This document shows, in pieces, positions 13,841-21,865 of a stretch of DNA of 25,624 nucleotides; within the stretch, counting starts at the first letter, position 1, and each line of letters starts with the position of its first letter. The notes beneath the pieces were generated by a model. That model was given only the letters and a program-made list of their open reading frames with translations, made no database searches and had not been told where the DNA came from. This DNA is from a virus: positions 1 through 25,624 of the IMG/VR virus record IMGVR_UViG_3300011010_000165. One strand, given 5' to 3'. Made by a program: the position numbers and the translations under genes.

Positions 13841-16800
13841 TAGCCTAAACCTACTCTGCTACGGGTGGATGGTGATTGTTGTAGTTTATCTAATGTCATG
13901 GTCATACCACGTCTAGCGCCTGCTTTTGTCGCTTCCGCTCTGGTTTGCATCATTGCTGCTTCCAGTTGTTCACGGCTAACATAATCGGTATTGCCAAACC
14001 TTGTAGTTTCAAAGCTCATGCTAAGCACTGGTGATACAGAATTATTATTACTATTATTATTCCCCATAGCACTTCTTAATGATGACTCTTGATTAAATTG
14101 TACAGGAATAGACCTCCCATTAGGTAGAGGAACAATGGCTTCGTTATACTTACCCTCGCCAACCATACCAAGTGTAGGCCCCGATACCATCCCACCATCA
14201 GCAAAACCAAATATTTTACCAAATCCACCAATAGCGCCACCTGCACCCATCAAGATAGAACCAATACCACCCAAGACATTAGAAGTACCTCCTTTACCGA
14301 TTTGACTGATACCAGCAGCAATCCCAGCAATACCTGCGGCTGCTGCACCAATCCCCCCAACAAAACTAGTTAAACCTTCACCAAATGTAGCTCCTTGAGT
14401 TTTAACATCCTTGCCAGCAGCAGTAATTGTATTGGGTAAATCAACTATTAAAGCTTGCTGAAAAGGTTCGGAAGATATTTGTAAATTAGCAGTTGCTTCA
14501 TCTAAAGAAGAAGGAATTTCAGCTAAACCTGCTCTAATTTGTTCATTAAGACCACTAAACATACCTTCAGTGTTAAGACCAGTAAACATATCTTTAGTGT
14601 TAAAGTCTGCAAAAGCACTTTCAGAAGATACAAATGGTTCCGTTTTAATTGGTACACCTTTACTAAAGTCTTCTAAAGACATTGGATCGACTTCTTTTCC
14701 TGAAACTTTACCACCAAGAGCGCTTGTGTTGGCCTTAATAGCTTCTGTATTCGCATCAGTGGCAGTTGTATTGGCGACTACAGGCACTTCAGCTTCATTC
14801 ACCTTAGGTATATCAGCCTTACGCGCAAACAATCCTCCTAATGATTTTTTCATTACTTCCTCTACAGGAGCCATGGCAAAATCAAGGAAAATTGTTAGTA
14901 CTTTATCAGTTAAACCTTCTTGGAATTTTTGCAATGCATCCACTGCATCTTCGCCTGAAATCACAGCTTTCAAGAAGCCCTTGTAATCGCTTAAAGTGCT
15001 GCTAACGAAATTACCAATTAGGGCTTTAGTATCTTCTAAATTTCTTGCAACTTTTGTTAAATCATAAATTTCTTGTTGTTTCTCTGGGCTTGAATCACGA
15101 TAATCTAATGAAATTTGCGTTTTAAGCTCTTGGTCTGAAGTAAACGCTTGTGCCATTTTCATTCGATCTTTCAATGAAGTTATTGCTGATTTAAATGAAG
15201 TTTCCGTCGTTAATTTTGCGGTTCGAGCTAGTTCATTGTTAAACTCAGCTTGTAATTTTGGGAGACCAGCAAGAATAGCTTTATATACTGCGATCTGGTC
15301 TGTTAAGAATTTTATTTGTTCCTTTTCTTTTTCTGTTGGCGTTTTTATCTTATTGTATTCTTTTAAACTTGTTTCATTTTCTGTAATTTTATCAGTGTAA
15401 GTCTTCATGGCTAAGGCGCTTTCTTTTATTGCTTTTGCCTTTGCAACTTCCATGTCAATCATTTGTTTTGATGCTCCTTTGGACTCAAGGTTATTGCGTA
15501 GCTCAAGCAAATCATTTTCTAATTTTTGTTCTTTTACGGGGAAAATAGAATCTATGTTTTGTTTTACTGAAGTGATAGTTCGTTGAAGAGCTAAATCATT
15601 TTCATTTCTAAGTATTATCGATTTTTCTAATGCACGATTTTGCGCATCTTGTTGCTCTACTGCGAGGTTACCTTCAGCTTTATCTTCACGACGCCCCATA
15701 GCATATTCGCCTGGCCTTGTGTTGGTATCAACAGATCTAGACTTGGGTCTGGGGCCACCTGAGCCCACATTCAAGTAGGCAAGCGAAGCTCCCGCCTGTC
15801 CGCTGCGGTAACCATGTGGAGCGCTTTCTTGATGAAGGTGAGCTGGACCAGCTCCTGTATCACCTGTCTTCGCAATAATTTGATTTGCCTCAAAGCTCTG
15901 TCCAGCAGCTAACAACACTTCACTTAAATGCATCGACATGCCAGTAATACCATTGTTAAGCATTACTTCAATCGTTTTGCCTGCTTTGCCCCTTCCAACC
16001 TTGTCAATGCTTTTTACTATACCTCCAATGGAATAAGAAAGTGCAGTGCCAATAGGCGTTGCAAAATCAAAACCTTCGTGAGTACCATTGCGGTACGCAC
16101 GAGATTCGCCTGGTAGACCTGTTACCTCGAAACCTTGGAATTTAGATCCCTTGGCAGGATTCACGGATCCAAGGCCACCACTGACGGGCTTCCCTGCTTT
16201 TACAGTTGCTGACCTTAAATCTTGAACAGCTTTAACTGCATCTAATTCTGCTTTTCTAATGCTATCAATACGACGATCTTCAATTGCTTTTAAATCTTGC
16301 TGATGTTTCTTTTGACGAGCTTCAATGGAATCAAGCCCTGATATTTCACGTGCAAAATAGTCATCTTGTAATGCTCTCTTGTGATCATATTCAGCATCAC
16401 TCATTCTTAATCGACTATCAAAACTGCTTTGATCAAGAGCAATTTGACGGTTTGCTGCTTCTTGATCTAACTGACTTTGCCTATTTGCACGTGTATCTTC
16501 TAGTTTTTTTTCTTGCTCCCTCTTTCTCTTCTCCTCTTCTGTTTCTCCTTCGTTGGTTCCTGTACCTAACGTGGGATCATTTAGTCCAAGCCGTTTTGCG
16601 TTACGCAATGCCTGTTGCTGCTGTTCTTTTAAAAGAATTGAAGACTTGCGTGTTTCGGCTGAAATTTGCCCAGCCTGCTCTCGTGCTTGGGACAATTGTG
16701 GCATCAAGAATGCTTGAATCTCAAATCCTTTTCCTCCTTTTTTGAGTTGATTGCCAGAAATAATTCCAGCAATTTCATTGGAATATTCCGCCGCACCCTT

Positions 16801-19722
16801 CAATGATGCCATGTCACTAGTGGAAATTATTGGCCTACCTCCACCTCTCATGATTGCCTTGTTAGTGTCATGTATACGCTCAAGAGTTTTAAGTCCTTCC
16901 GACACAACTCTATTTTTAGCCAATTCTTGATTTAATTGAGCTGTCACTGGAAGCACTTGGCCCATAGCAGCGGCATGTGCTCCTTCTTTTATTGCATCCC
17001 TAGAAGCTTCTCCCGCTTCTTTAGCTCTATCTCTCATAGATAAGAATGCCGTTGCAAGAGATCCCACTAAAACCACTAAAAGTCCAATGCCGGTGCTGGC
17101 TATTAATCCTTTTACTGCGGTGCCAAATCCCATTGTGGCAATTTGAGCACCAGTAGCTTGTACTCCAACAACCCTAAATGCGCCTGCCAATAAAGTGCTT
17201 TTAACCGCTGCTGCCATGCTAATAGTTCCGTTAGCCGCCACCACTGTATTCACAGTCGCCAATGTCCCCGTAAATAATAGGGCTGCTAGTCTTATAGCAG
17301 TGAAGCCCAAAGCAAAAAGTGTAAGATTTCCAATTATAGATGTAAAATTACCGCCAAGAATAGTAAGAAACGGGCTTAGCACGTTGCCAATAACGCCAGC
17401 CAAGTTCATCACAAAAGTACCAGCTTTTGCTAGCTCAGTGGTAAAATTTCGTATATCATTTACTCTTTGAACCATTGCGGGATCTTGCAAGGTTGTATTT
17501 AGCTGTTTATAACGCATTTCCAGTGCTAATACATTTTTTTCTGCTGCTTTAATCTGCTCTGGTTTAGCACCGCCAACTTTTAAATCCACGACAATTTGCT
17601 TTGCGTCTTTTATTTGCGCTTGAACCCTTCCTACCTCTCCCATTGCAATTTGAGCTGCAATTCCAACATCTCTGAGCATCCTTGATAGTGGACCTAATGT
17701 TGCTTGAGCCGCCGAATCAGCCAAAGGCGCAAAACTTTCTAACGTGCGAGTAAAATCACCGCCAACAGTATTAATCAGACCTTGTAATGATTTACCAGCA
17801 ATTTGAGCACCAGTGCCAAATCTATTGATCAGCTCATCACTTACCTTGGCAAATACTTCTCTAAAGCGATTACCAGTAAATTCCCCATCCTCCATTGCTT
17901 TGCTAAAGTCCTTCACGGACATCCCAGCGGCTTTAGCGAAAATTGCCAACGCTCCAGGCAACACGTCGCCTAATTGTCCTTTGAGTTCTTCTGCCATGAT
18001 TTGGCCTTTACTGGCCATTTGCCCGAAAGCATAAATAACGCGCTCAGCTTTATCTGGCGTTAGTTGTAAAGCCGCAGTAGCAGCACTAATGCCAGTAAAG
18101 AGTTTTTCAATGGACCCGGAATCAAATCCTGTTGGAGCCATTGAAGCAAAAAGCCTAACAAAACCAGTTCTAGTAGTTTCTAAATTAAGGCCAAATGCTC
18201 GCTGAACATTATCAACAAAAAGCATTTCTTTTGCAAATGTACCAGTTTCTTGTGTGGAAACTTTTAATGCATTTGTAAATTGCTGTTGGCTTTTTGCTGC
18301 ATTAAGAAGCTGGCCAGGTAAGCTTATGATAAAGCTTAATCCTTTATATGCAGCGCCATAAAGCAATACTTGTTTAGTCGCCTGTCCAAGTTCTCCCGCG
18401 ATGCCTTTAAGTCCGCCAATTAACGGAAGTTGACTTGCACTGAAGTTTCGGCTGGATGCAGCAGACACATCTAATGCTGTTTTAAATTTCTCCATTTGGC
18501 TGCCAGCGCCAATGAAAGTTGCTGGTCCTTGTTTCCCTATCGGCATCCTCCCGTCAGAAGGGAATCCACCACCACCTGCGCCACCACCGCCAACAGGCAT
18601 TCCCCCGACCGCACCACCACCTGCGGCTTGTTGAACTTGTGTGGCTCTTTGAGAGAAACCACGGAAACCCCCTTGAGTCACAGGTAGCGGTTGAACTTGA
18701 GCAGCGTTCCTGGAAAATTGCAGAAAACTATTGGGATCAGCAATAGGAGGCGTACCACGAAGACGTGAAACCATTCTTGGTTCATATCCTGAATATCCAA
18801 ATTGGCCCCTATCCCCACGAGCATAAGGAGCTTCGGATCCTACAGGTAGCGGGCCAATGGGAGCTGAATACATGCGATTGCCGACAAGTTGTTGACGCAA
18901 TCTCCCCGTAGTAGGACCAACACCAGCCCCACTTATATCTTTAATTTTGGCAAACTCTAATTTCAATAAAGCAACAATTGTTCTAACTTCTGAAATTGAT
19001 TTACTCTTAAAATCTTTTAATCCATTTAAAAAGCCAAGTTCAAGACCATCAACGCTAAATTCACCAATTTGCCTAAATACTTTCGATGGAGATGCAATAC
19101 CAAGTGCATCTTTGATACCGCGAATGCCTTCTTCACCCACCTTGGCGGCAGCTTGCCCAATTTTTGATGAAGAATCCTTTAATCCAGCAGCAAAACCATT
19201 AATTGCTTCTTGCCCACTATTAGTAAAACCTTGAATAATTGATTTTTTATATTCATCTGTTGATGCTTTAGCAAGATTTCCCATCTCGCCGACAGACATT
19301 CCAGCGCCCACCATGGCTTTGCGAGCACTTTGTAATTGCGACCTGCTCAAGCCTTCTATTGCTTGAGAGCCCCTTACGCCTCCTGAAACGGCTCGACCTA
19401 TCTGAGCGGTCCCATCAGAAGGTGGTTTGCCAACTTCTACATATTTAACTTTAATTTCAATGGGAGTAGAAGTTGCTCTACGCAATGTTGCTAAACTTTT
19501 ATTTAACGTACCAATTCTTCTCTTTGCAGCATCAAGCTGACTATCGTTAATTGTTATAACTGGTTTAATTTTTTCTAGATTTGTTAATTGTTTCTCAAAA
19601 TCTACTGTGTCTATTGATAACTTGACACCAAAAAGACGAGTACTTGCTTCTGTAGCTAGCTTGTCTAACTGTGCGCGAAATCCTGCTAGATTTAGCGTTA
19701 CGTCAAGTCTTAATTCAGCCAT
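13840..19722 (-). CDS. Tape measure protein with embedded M23 (LytM) peptidase domain
   Basis: 1,960 residues from the ATG at 19722. A TTG nine bases upstream is less likely, because AGGG lies too close to it. The N-terminus is helical. At about 205-225 GIASPSKVFRQIGEFSVDG resembles a motif usually seen near tape measure C-termini. A glycine-rich linker spans about 361-395. At about 470-640 a tape measure core contains QFTNALKVSTQETG, QMASKGQIMAEELKGQLGDV and FTGNRFREVFAKVSDEL. Hydrophobic segments lie at about 775-900 (membrane-spanning type), with a charged coiled coil at about 1060-1165. An M23 domain follows: HEGFDFATPIG (His1215, Asp1219) and GPAHLHQES (His1295, His1297), the metal ligands of LytM enzymes. 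Then come more helices and a C-terminal VGEGKYNEAIVPLPNGRS. It determines tail length and passes into the cell at DNA ejection. At about 0.15 nm per residue the tail could approach 300 nm. The gene starts after the chaperone gene and ends on the M-like gene start. Confidence 0.92.
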   Translation of the reverse strand: MAELRLDVTLNLAGFRAQLDKLATEASTRLFGVKLSIDTVDFEKQLTNLEKIKPVITINDSQLDAAKRRIGTLNKSLATLRRATSTPIEIKVKYVEVGKPPSDGTAQIGRAVSGGVRGSQAIEGLSRSQLQSARKAMVGAGMSVGEMGNLAKASTDEYKKSIIQGFTNSGQEAINGFAAGLKDSSSKIGQAAAKVGEEGIRGIKDALGIASPSKVFRQIGEFSVDGLELGFLNGLKDFKSKSISEVRTIVALLKLEFAKIKDISGAGVGPTTGRLRQQLVGNRMYSAPIGPLPVGSEAPYARGDRGQFGYSGYEPRMVSRLRGTPPIADPNSFLQFSRNAAQVQPLPVTQGGFRGFSQRATQVQQAAGGGAVGGMPVGGGGAGGGGFPSDGRMPIGKQGPATFIGAGSQMEKFKTALDVSAASSRNFSASQLPLIGGLKGIAGELGQATKQVLLYGAAYKGLSFIISLPGQLLNAAKSQQQFTNALKVSTQETGTFAKEMLFVDNVQRAFGLNLETTRTGFVRLFASMAPTGFDSGSIEKLFTGISAATAALQLTPDKAERVIYAFGQMASKGQIMAEELKGQLGDVLPGALAIFAKAAGMSVKDFSKAMEDGEFTGNRFREVFAKVSDELINRFGTGAQIAGKSLQGLINTVGGDFTRTLESFAPLADSAAQATLGPLSRMLRDVGIAAQIAMGEVGRVQAQIKDAKQIVVDLKVGGAKPEQIKAAEKNVLALEMRYKQLNTTLQDPAMVQRVNDIRNFTTELAKAGTFVMNLAGVIGNVLSPFLTILGGNFTSIIGNLTLFALGFTAIRLAALLFTGTLATVNTVVAANGTISMAAAVKSTLLAGAFRVVGVQATGAQIATMGFGTAVKGLIASTGIGLLVVLVGSLATAFLSMRDRAKEAGEASRDAIKEGAHAAAMGQVLPVTAQLNQELAKNRVVSEGLKTLERIHDTNKAIMRGGGRPIISTSDMASLKGAAEYSNEIAGIISGNQLKKGGKGFEIQAFLMPQLSQAREQAGQISAETRKSSILLKEQQQQALRNAKRLGLNDPTLGTGTNEGETEEEKRKREQEKKLEDTRANRQSQLDQEAANRQIALDQSSFDSRLRMSDAEYDHKRALQDDYFAREISGLDSIEARQKKHQQDLKAIEDRRIDSIRKAELDAVKAVQDLRSATVKAGKPVSGGLGSVNPAKGSKFQGFEVTGLPGESRAYRNGTHEGFDFATPIGTALSYSIGGIVKSIDKVGRGKAGKTIEVMLNNGITGMSMHLSEVLLAAGQSFEANQIIAKTGDTGAGPAHLHQESAPHGYRSGQAGASLAYLNVGSGGPRPKSRSVDTNTRPGEYAMGRREDKAEGNLAVEQQDAQNRALEKSIILRNENDLALQRTITSVKQNIDSIFPVKEQKLENDLLELRNNLESKGASKQMIDMEVAKAKAIKESALAMKTYTDKITENETSLKEYNKIKTPTEKEKEQIKFLTDQIAVYKAILAGLPKLQAEFNNELARTAKLTTETSFKSAITSLKDRMKMAQAFTSDQELKTQISLDYRDSSPEKQQEIYDLTKVARNLEDTKALIGNFVSSTLSDYKGFLKAVISGEDAVDALQKFQEGLTDKVLTIFLDFAMAPVEEVMKKSLGGLFARKADIPKVNEAEVPVVANTTATDANTEAIKANTSALGGKVSGKEVDPMSLEDFSKGVPIKTEPFVSSESAFADFNTKDMFTGLNTEGMFSGLNEQIRAGLAEIPSSLDEATANLQISSEPFQQALIVDLPNTITAAGKDVKTQGATFGEGLTSFVGGIGAAAAGIAGIAAGISQIGKGGTSNVLGGIGSILMGAGGAIGGFGKIFGFADGGMVSGPTLGMVGEGKYNEAIVPLPNGRSIPVQFNQESSLRSAMGNNNSNNNSVSPVLSMSFETTRFGNTDYVSREQLEAAMMQTRAEATKAGARRGMTMTLDKLQQSPSTRSRVGLG
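14039..14061 (-). repeat. AAT trinucleotide repeat encoding an Asn/Ser stretch in the tape measure
   Basis: The minus strand reads AAT/AGT triplets (ATT/ACT on the plus strand), giving NNNSNNNS near the tape measure C-terminus, just before the final conserved segment. It is a flexible linker and a possible site of replication slippage. No frameshift is seen. Confidence 0.6.
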
Positions 19723-19754
19723 ATTCGACAATAGCCCTATTATTCATAATATAG

Positions 19755-20225
19755 CTACTCGCCACTTGGTTCACGGGTGGAAGCAGTTTTTAGTTCATCA
19801 GCTAATAACGCAATAACTCGACCATCTAATCGTCTGGTGCGCATCAAACGCTGCAGTACGCCCAAGCTTTCATCCGTCATGCCATTTTGCTTCTTCAATC
19901 TTCTGGTATCAAACGGTAAGAAATCATCTGCTGATACCTTTGCCTTTTTCCCTCCTAGCGCTCCTACAACTACAGTCCCTAACTTAGCTGTTGCAATACT
20001 ACTAATATTATATTTTGTAATATCGTGATTTTCCAGCCATTTCAATGCTGTCACAACATCCTTTACACGCTGCTTACCAAAATTATGCGCCTCCCATCGG
20101 CAATCATTAAAATCTGATGAATTAAGACGAAAATAAATTTCATCCCATTTTGTTAAGTTTTTTAAAAATTGCCGGGCTTGTTTCTCTAGTCGCTCGGCAA
20201 AGCTTCCTTCGTCCGGCGGGGTGCT
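19755..20225 (-). CDS. T-like extension of the tail assembly chaperone, reached by -1 frameshift
   Basis: This is the minus-one-frame continuation of the G-like gene. Its frame is open from the slippery heptamer at 20231-20225 to the stop at 19755, 156 codons. Reading on from the slip gives STPPDEGSFAERLEKQARQF, then WDEIYFRLNSSDFNDCRWEA and KQRVKDVVTALKWLE. The only possible independent start is a GTG at 20054 with conserved-looking sequence in front of it, so a separate gene is unlikely. In lambda, G and GT products bind the tape measure protein and help it fold, with GT made in a few per cent of events. The extension is acidic and basic in alternating blocks, ends DELKTASTREPSGE and stops just before the tape measure gene. 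Combined G and GT length is about 326 residues. Confidence 0.85.
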   Translation of the reverse strand, partial: STPPDEGSFAERLEKQARQFLKNLTKWDEIYFRLNSSDFNDCRWEAHNFGKQRVKDVVTALKWLENHDITKYNISSIATAKLGTVVVGALGGKKAKVSADDFLPFDTRRLKKQNGMTDESLGVLQRLMRTRRLDGRVIALLADELKTASTREPSGE

Positions 20226-20734
20226 TTTTTTGCTTGTCCTGCTTCTTTCGTCTCAGCCTCTTGCTCACTCGCTATAAATTCCATGCCTTTAGCAATTAAA
20301 CGCCTTCCCATTGATTTAGTGTCTTCAATGGACCAATCATCAAGGGGCAGCCATTCCCCATCGCTCATCAAACCTTCACCCCTGCAACGCATAAATACTG
20401 TCACCATACGAGCATTGCCTAGTTCAACGCCACCACTACTATTGATCATCCCTAGTGTTTCCTCAGTGAAATCATTTAATAGCTCCATTTCACTCATATC
20501 AGCACCGCCTTGCAGCAAAGCAAATGCTTCATCTAATGGAATATCTTTTGCAATGGCAATCCGTTTTGCTAATTGCACCGCACGAATAGTTGCTTGACTT
20601 TGCACCTTGCTAAGTTCTTCTTGCTCAATACCTTCTGCAACTAACCATCCGCCATGTCGCCTTAGGCGCAACTTGGGGCTGAGTTCAAAAAATTCAGGCT
20701 CTTCGCTTTGAAGTAGGAAGCTATACTTGCTCAT
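20186..20734 (-). CDS. Tail assembly chaperone (G-like) with programmed -1 frameshift
   Basis: 182 residues, encoded directly upstream of the tape measure gene. SKYSFLLQSEEPEFFELSPK, LRLRRHGGWLVAEGIEQEEL, then a helical core ending LLNDFTEETLGMINSSG and a middle VTVFMRCRGEGLMS, then DWSIEDTKSMGRRLIAKG. The tail is charged (EAGQAKKAPRRTK) and encodes a heptamer at 20231-20225. Residue 170 is the last Lys before the slip. Non-shifted ribosomes stop 12 codons later (TAG at 20188-20186), and shifted ones continue into the extension at 20225-19755. Location, size, and frameshift are all diagnostic of the phage tail chaperone pair (lambda G and GT, though sequence families vary widely). Its ATG overlaps the end of the previous gene by 14 bases, suggesting coupled translation. 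Confidence 0.88.
   Translation of the reverse strand: MSKYSFLLQSEEPEFFELSPKLRLRRHGGWLVAEGIEQEELSKVQSQATIRAVQLAKRIAIAKDIPLDEAFALLQGGADMSEMELLNDFTEETLGMINSSGGVELGNARMVTVFMRCRGEGLMSDGEWLPLDDWSIEDTKSMGRRLIAKGMEFIASEQEAETKEAGQAKKAPRRTKEALPSD
20225..20231 (-). promoter_or_regulatory. Slippery heptamer A AAA AAA for -1 frameshifting
   Basis: Seven A residues on the minus strand are in the correct zero-frame phase (gcA AAA AAA gca), so both tRNA-Lys can re-pair after moving back one base. The new frame is open for 156 codons. AGGA lies five bases upstream and could act as an internal Shine-Dalgarno-like stimulator. The region just downstream is GC-rich (CACCCCGCCGG), which could add a pausing structure. 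Confidence 0.85.
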
Positions 20735-20960
20735 GATTTAGAACGGTTAAAGTGGCATTGAAGACCTTTACTCTTTCGCTTTGGGAGCGAAATTCTTTAG
20801 GCACTTCAACAAGAAAAGAATGATCTTCGTTTGAAATTCTAATGGCATCTTCAGGAAATGCCATAAGGCAAAGAATACCTATTTCAACGCTGGCTCCCAC
20901 GTAAGAGCAATTAATGGCATGACATCGCCCGTCCTTGCTCCATAAGTAATCAATTTGCAT
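20721..20960 (-). CDS. Small protein of unknown function before the tail chaperone (79 residues)
   Basis: 79 residues: MQIDYLWSKDGRCHAINCSY, VGASVEIGILCLMAFPEDAI, then EDHSFLVEVPKEFRSQSER and VKVFNATLTVLNHEQV. It looks like a compact beta-rich protein with three cysteines (13, 18, 31) and no signal peptide. Its ATG lies 11 bases inside the previous gene and its stop lies 14 bases inside the chaperone gene, so translation should be coupled. Small proteins at this position in siphophages are often tail assembly or capsid-tail factors of no named family. I do not recognise it and assign no function. Confidence 0.6.
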   Translation of the reverse strand: MQIDYLWSKDGRCHAINCSYVGASVEIGILCLMAFPEDAIRISNEDHSFLVEVPKEFRSQSERVKVFNATLTVLNHEQV

Positions 20961-21399
20961 TGAGAGCCGTTAATTCTGCTTGCACTCTAAGTGCAAAAGC
21001 TTTAGCTACTGGCTTCCTGAAAGAGAATGCAATGGATAAATCATCAGTGAATTTCCTGGGATACCCTGCATTTGTTCCTGTGCCTTCATGCACATATTCT
21101 GCATATTCTTTGCCACTATTGTTTTTAGCATCCCAATACCAACGTGCTGTTACGTTATCTGCGGAGCTTGTTAACTTGTAACTTTCTTTGCCACTATTAT
21201 AAAGTTCTCCTAAATCATAAATATCGCGAGGCGATCCTACTATGTCACCATTTTTTCTTCTTGTTTCTGAACTATGATCCCACTTGTCTTCTTTAAATTG
21301 ATCGTCCCAGAAAGCATCATTAATATCTCGCTCCGTCCAGTCTGTAAAAGCTTTTACTAAAGCCCGCTCAATCTGATTGCCACCACTAAGACTTGCCAT
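20950..21399 (-). CDS. HK97 gp10-like tail completion / neck protein
   Basis: 149 residues. ASLSGGNQIERALVKAFTDW opens it. The middle has VGSPRDIYDLGELYNSGKES (about 53-72), SADNVTARWYWDAKNN and EYAEYVHEGTG (98-108). The end is FTDDLSIAFSFRKPVAKAF, then ALRVQAELTALNAN. In HK97 gp10-type proteins a long helix is followed by an R-x-x-x-x-x-L-x-x-S segment, beta strands and a (Y/H)-(A/V)-x-(Y/I)-x-(H/N)-E-G turn, then C-terminal helix. The Y-V-H-E-G-T-G here matches that turn. It lies between the terminator-like gene and the chaperone region, as the tail completion protein does in HK97-like phages. Family match moderate. Confidence 0.68.
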   Translation of the reverse strand: MASLSGGNQIERALVKAFTDWTERDINDAFWDDQFKEDKWDHSSETRRKNGDIVGSPRDIYDLGELYNSGKESYKLTSSADNVTARWYWDAKNNSGKEYAEYVHEGTGTNAGYPRKFTDDLSIAFSFRKPVAKAFALRVQAELTALNAN

Positions 21400-21401
21400 G
21401 G

Positions 21402-21812
21402 TTAAGGACCAGGAAAAATACGACGAATCGTCATATCAGGAATAATAAAACGGCAACGTTCATATGCCACATCGTCACCAGGCGTAAATCGTAATCTGGC
21501 ATCAGGGAATCGCCTCACCATTCGATCCATTGCTTCTGCGATTTGCTTGCCATCAGGGTTATATTGCGTCATTACTACTTCCCATTGTTGTAATACACTT
21601 ATCATTCCTACACCAGCTTCAGGCGATAATTCCGGATATTGCCTAATGGTGACTTCCATGCCAGTAACTTTCCATTCTGCTGGCACACCTTTTTGTCCAA
21701 CTACATAAATTGCTGGTACTTGTGTATTATCAGGAAATATGTAAGAACCAATTAGATCAGGAGCTGCTGAAAGTAATTTGTAAATTGTTTCCCTAAGTTG
21801 ATTGATGTTCAA
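21402..21812 (-). CDS. Tail terminator-like protein (TTG start, Shine-Dalgarno within a terminator hairpin)
   Basis: 136 residues. The start is TTG at 21812: the next in-frame Met is far inside, and GGAGG lies 10 bases upstream, in the descending arm of the hairpin at 21811-21840. The protein begins NINQLRETIYKLLSAAPDLI, continues FPDNTQVPAIYVVGQKG, ISVLQQWEVVMTQYNPDGKQ and IAEAMDRMVRRFPDARLRFT, and ends YERCRFIIPDMTIRRIFPGP. The N-terminal helix, a P-A-I-(Y/F) strand and a Q-W-x-V-x-(V/M) strand followed by a long helix are the layout of lambda gpU/gp24-type tail terminator proteins, which cap the tube at the head side. Location near the neck genes agrees. The family match is from fold-level pattern, so moderately sure. 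Confidence 0.6.
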   Translation of the reverse strand: MNINQLRETIYKLLSAAPDLIGSYIFPDNTQVPAIYVVGQKGVPAEWKVTGMEVTIRQYPELSPEAGVGMISVLQQWEVVMTQYNPDGKQIAEAMDRMVRRFPDARLRFTPGDDVAYERCRFIIPDMTIRRIFPGP

Positions 21813-21840
21813 AATAAAAAGCCTCCCCGTAAGGAGAGGC
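21811..21840 (-). terminator. Intrinsic terminator overlapping the Shine-Dalgarno of the tail terminator-like gene
   Basis: On the minus strand GCCTCTCC, loop TTAC and GGGGAGGC form an eight-pair stem (one G-U), followed at once by TTTTTATTTT. The descending arm holds GGAGG, which is the best ribosome site for the TTG start at 21812. It follows the tail-tube-like gene, so transcription may stop there for the strongly expressed upstream genes, with some readthrough to the rest. Confidence 0.85.
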
Positions 21841-21865
21841 TAGCAGAAAACAATGGAAAGAGCGC

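Noticed and set aside
14570-14986. 138-codon plus-strand open frame opposite the tape measure C-terminal part
   Set aside because: Antisense shadow with no family motif and no ribosome site.
16284-16745. 153-codon plus-strand open frame opposite the tape measure coiled coil
   Set aside because: Product is rich in Leu/His/Phe as expected for the antisense of charged helical codons. It overlaps a gene that clearly codes on the minus strand.
19722-19731. TTG start adding three residues to the tape measure protein
   Set aside because: The upstream AGGG is only about three bases from it, too close for a ribosome site, and an ATG follows at once.
19755-20054. Separate gene with GTG start before the tape measure
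   Set aside because: The frame is open back to a perfectly phased slippery heptamer and the intervening 57 codons look coding, so it is better read as the chaperone frameshift extension.
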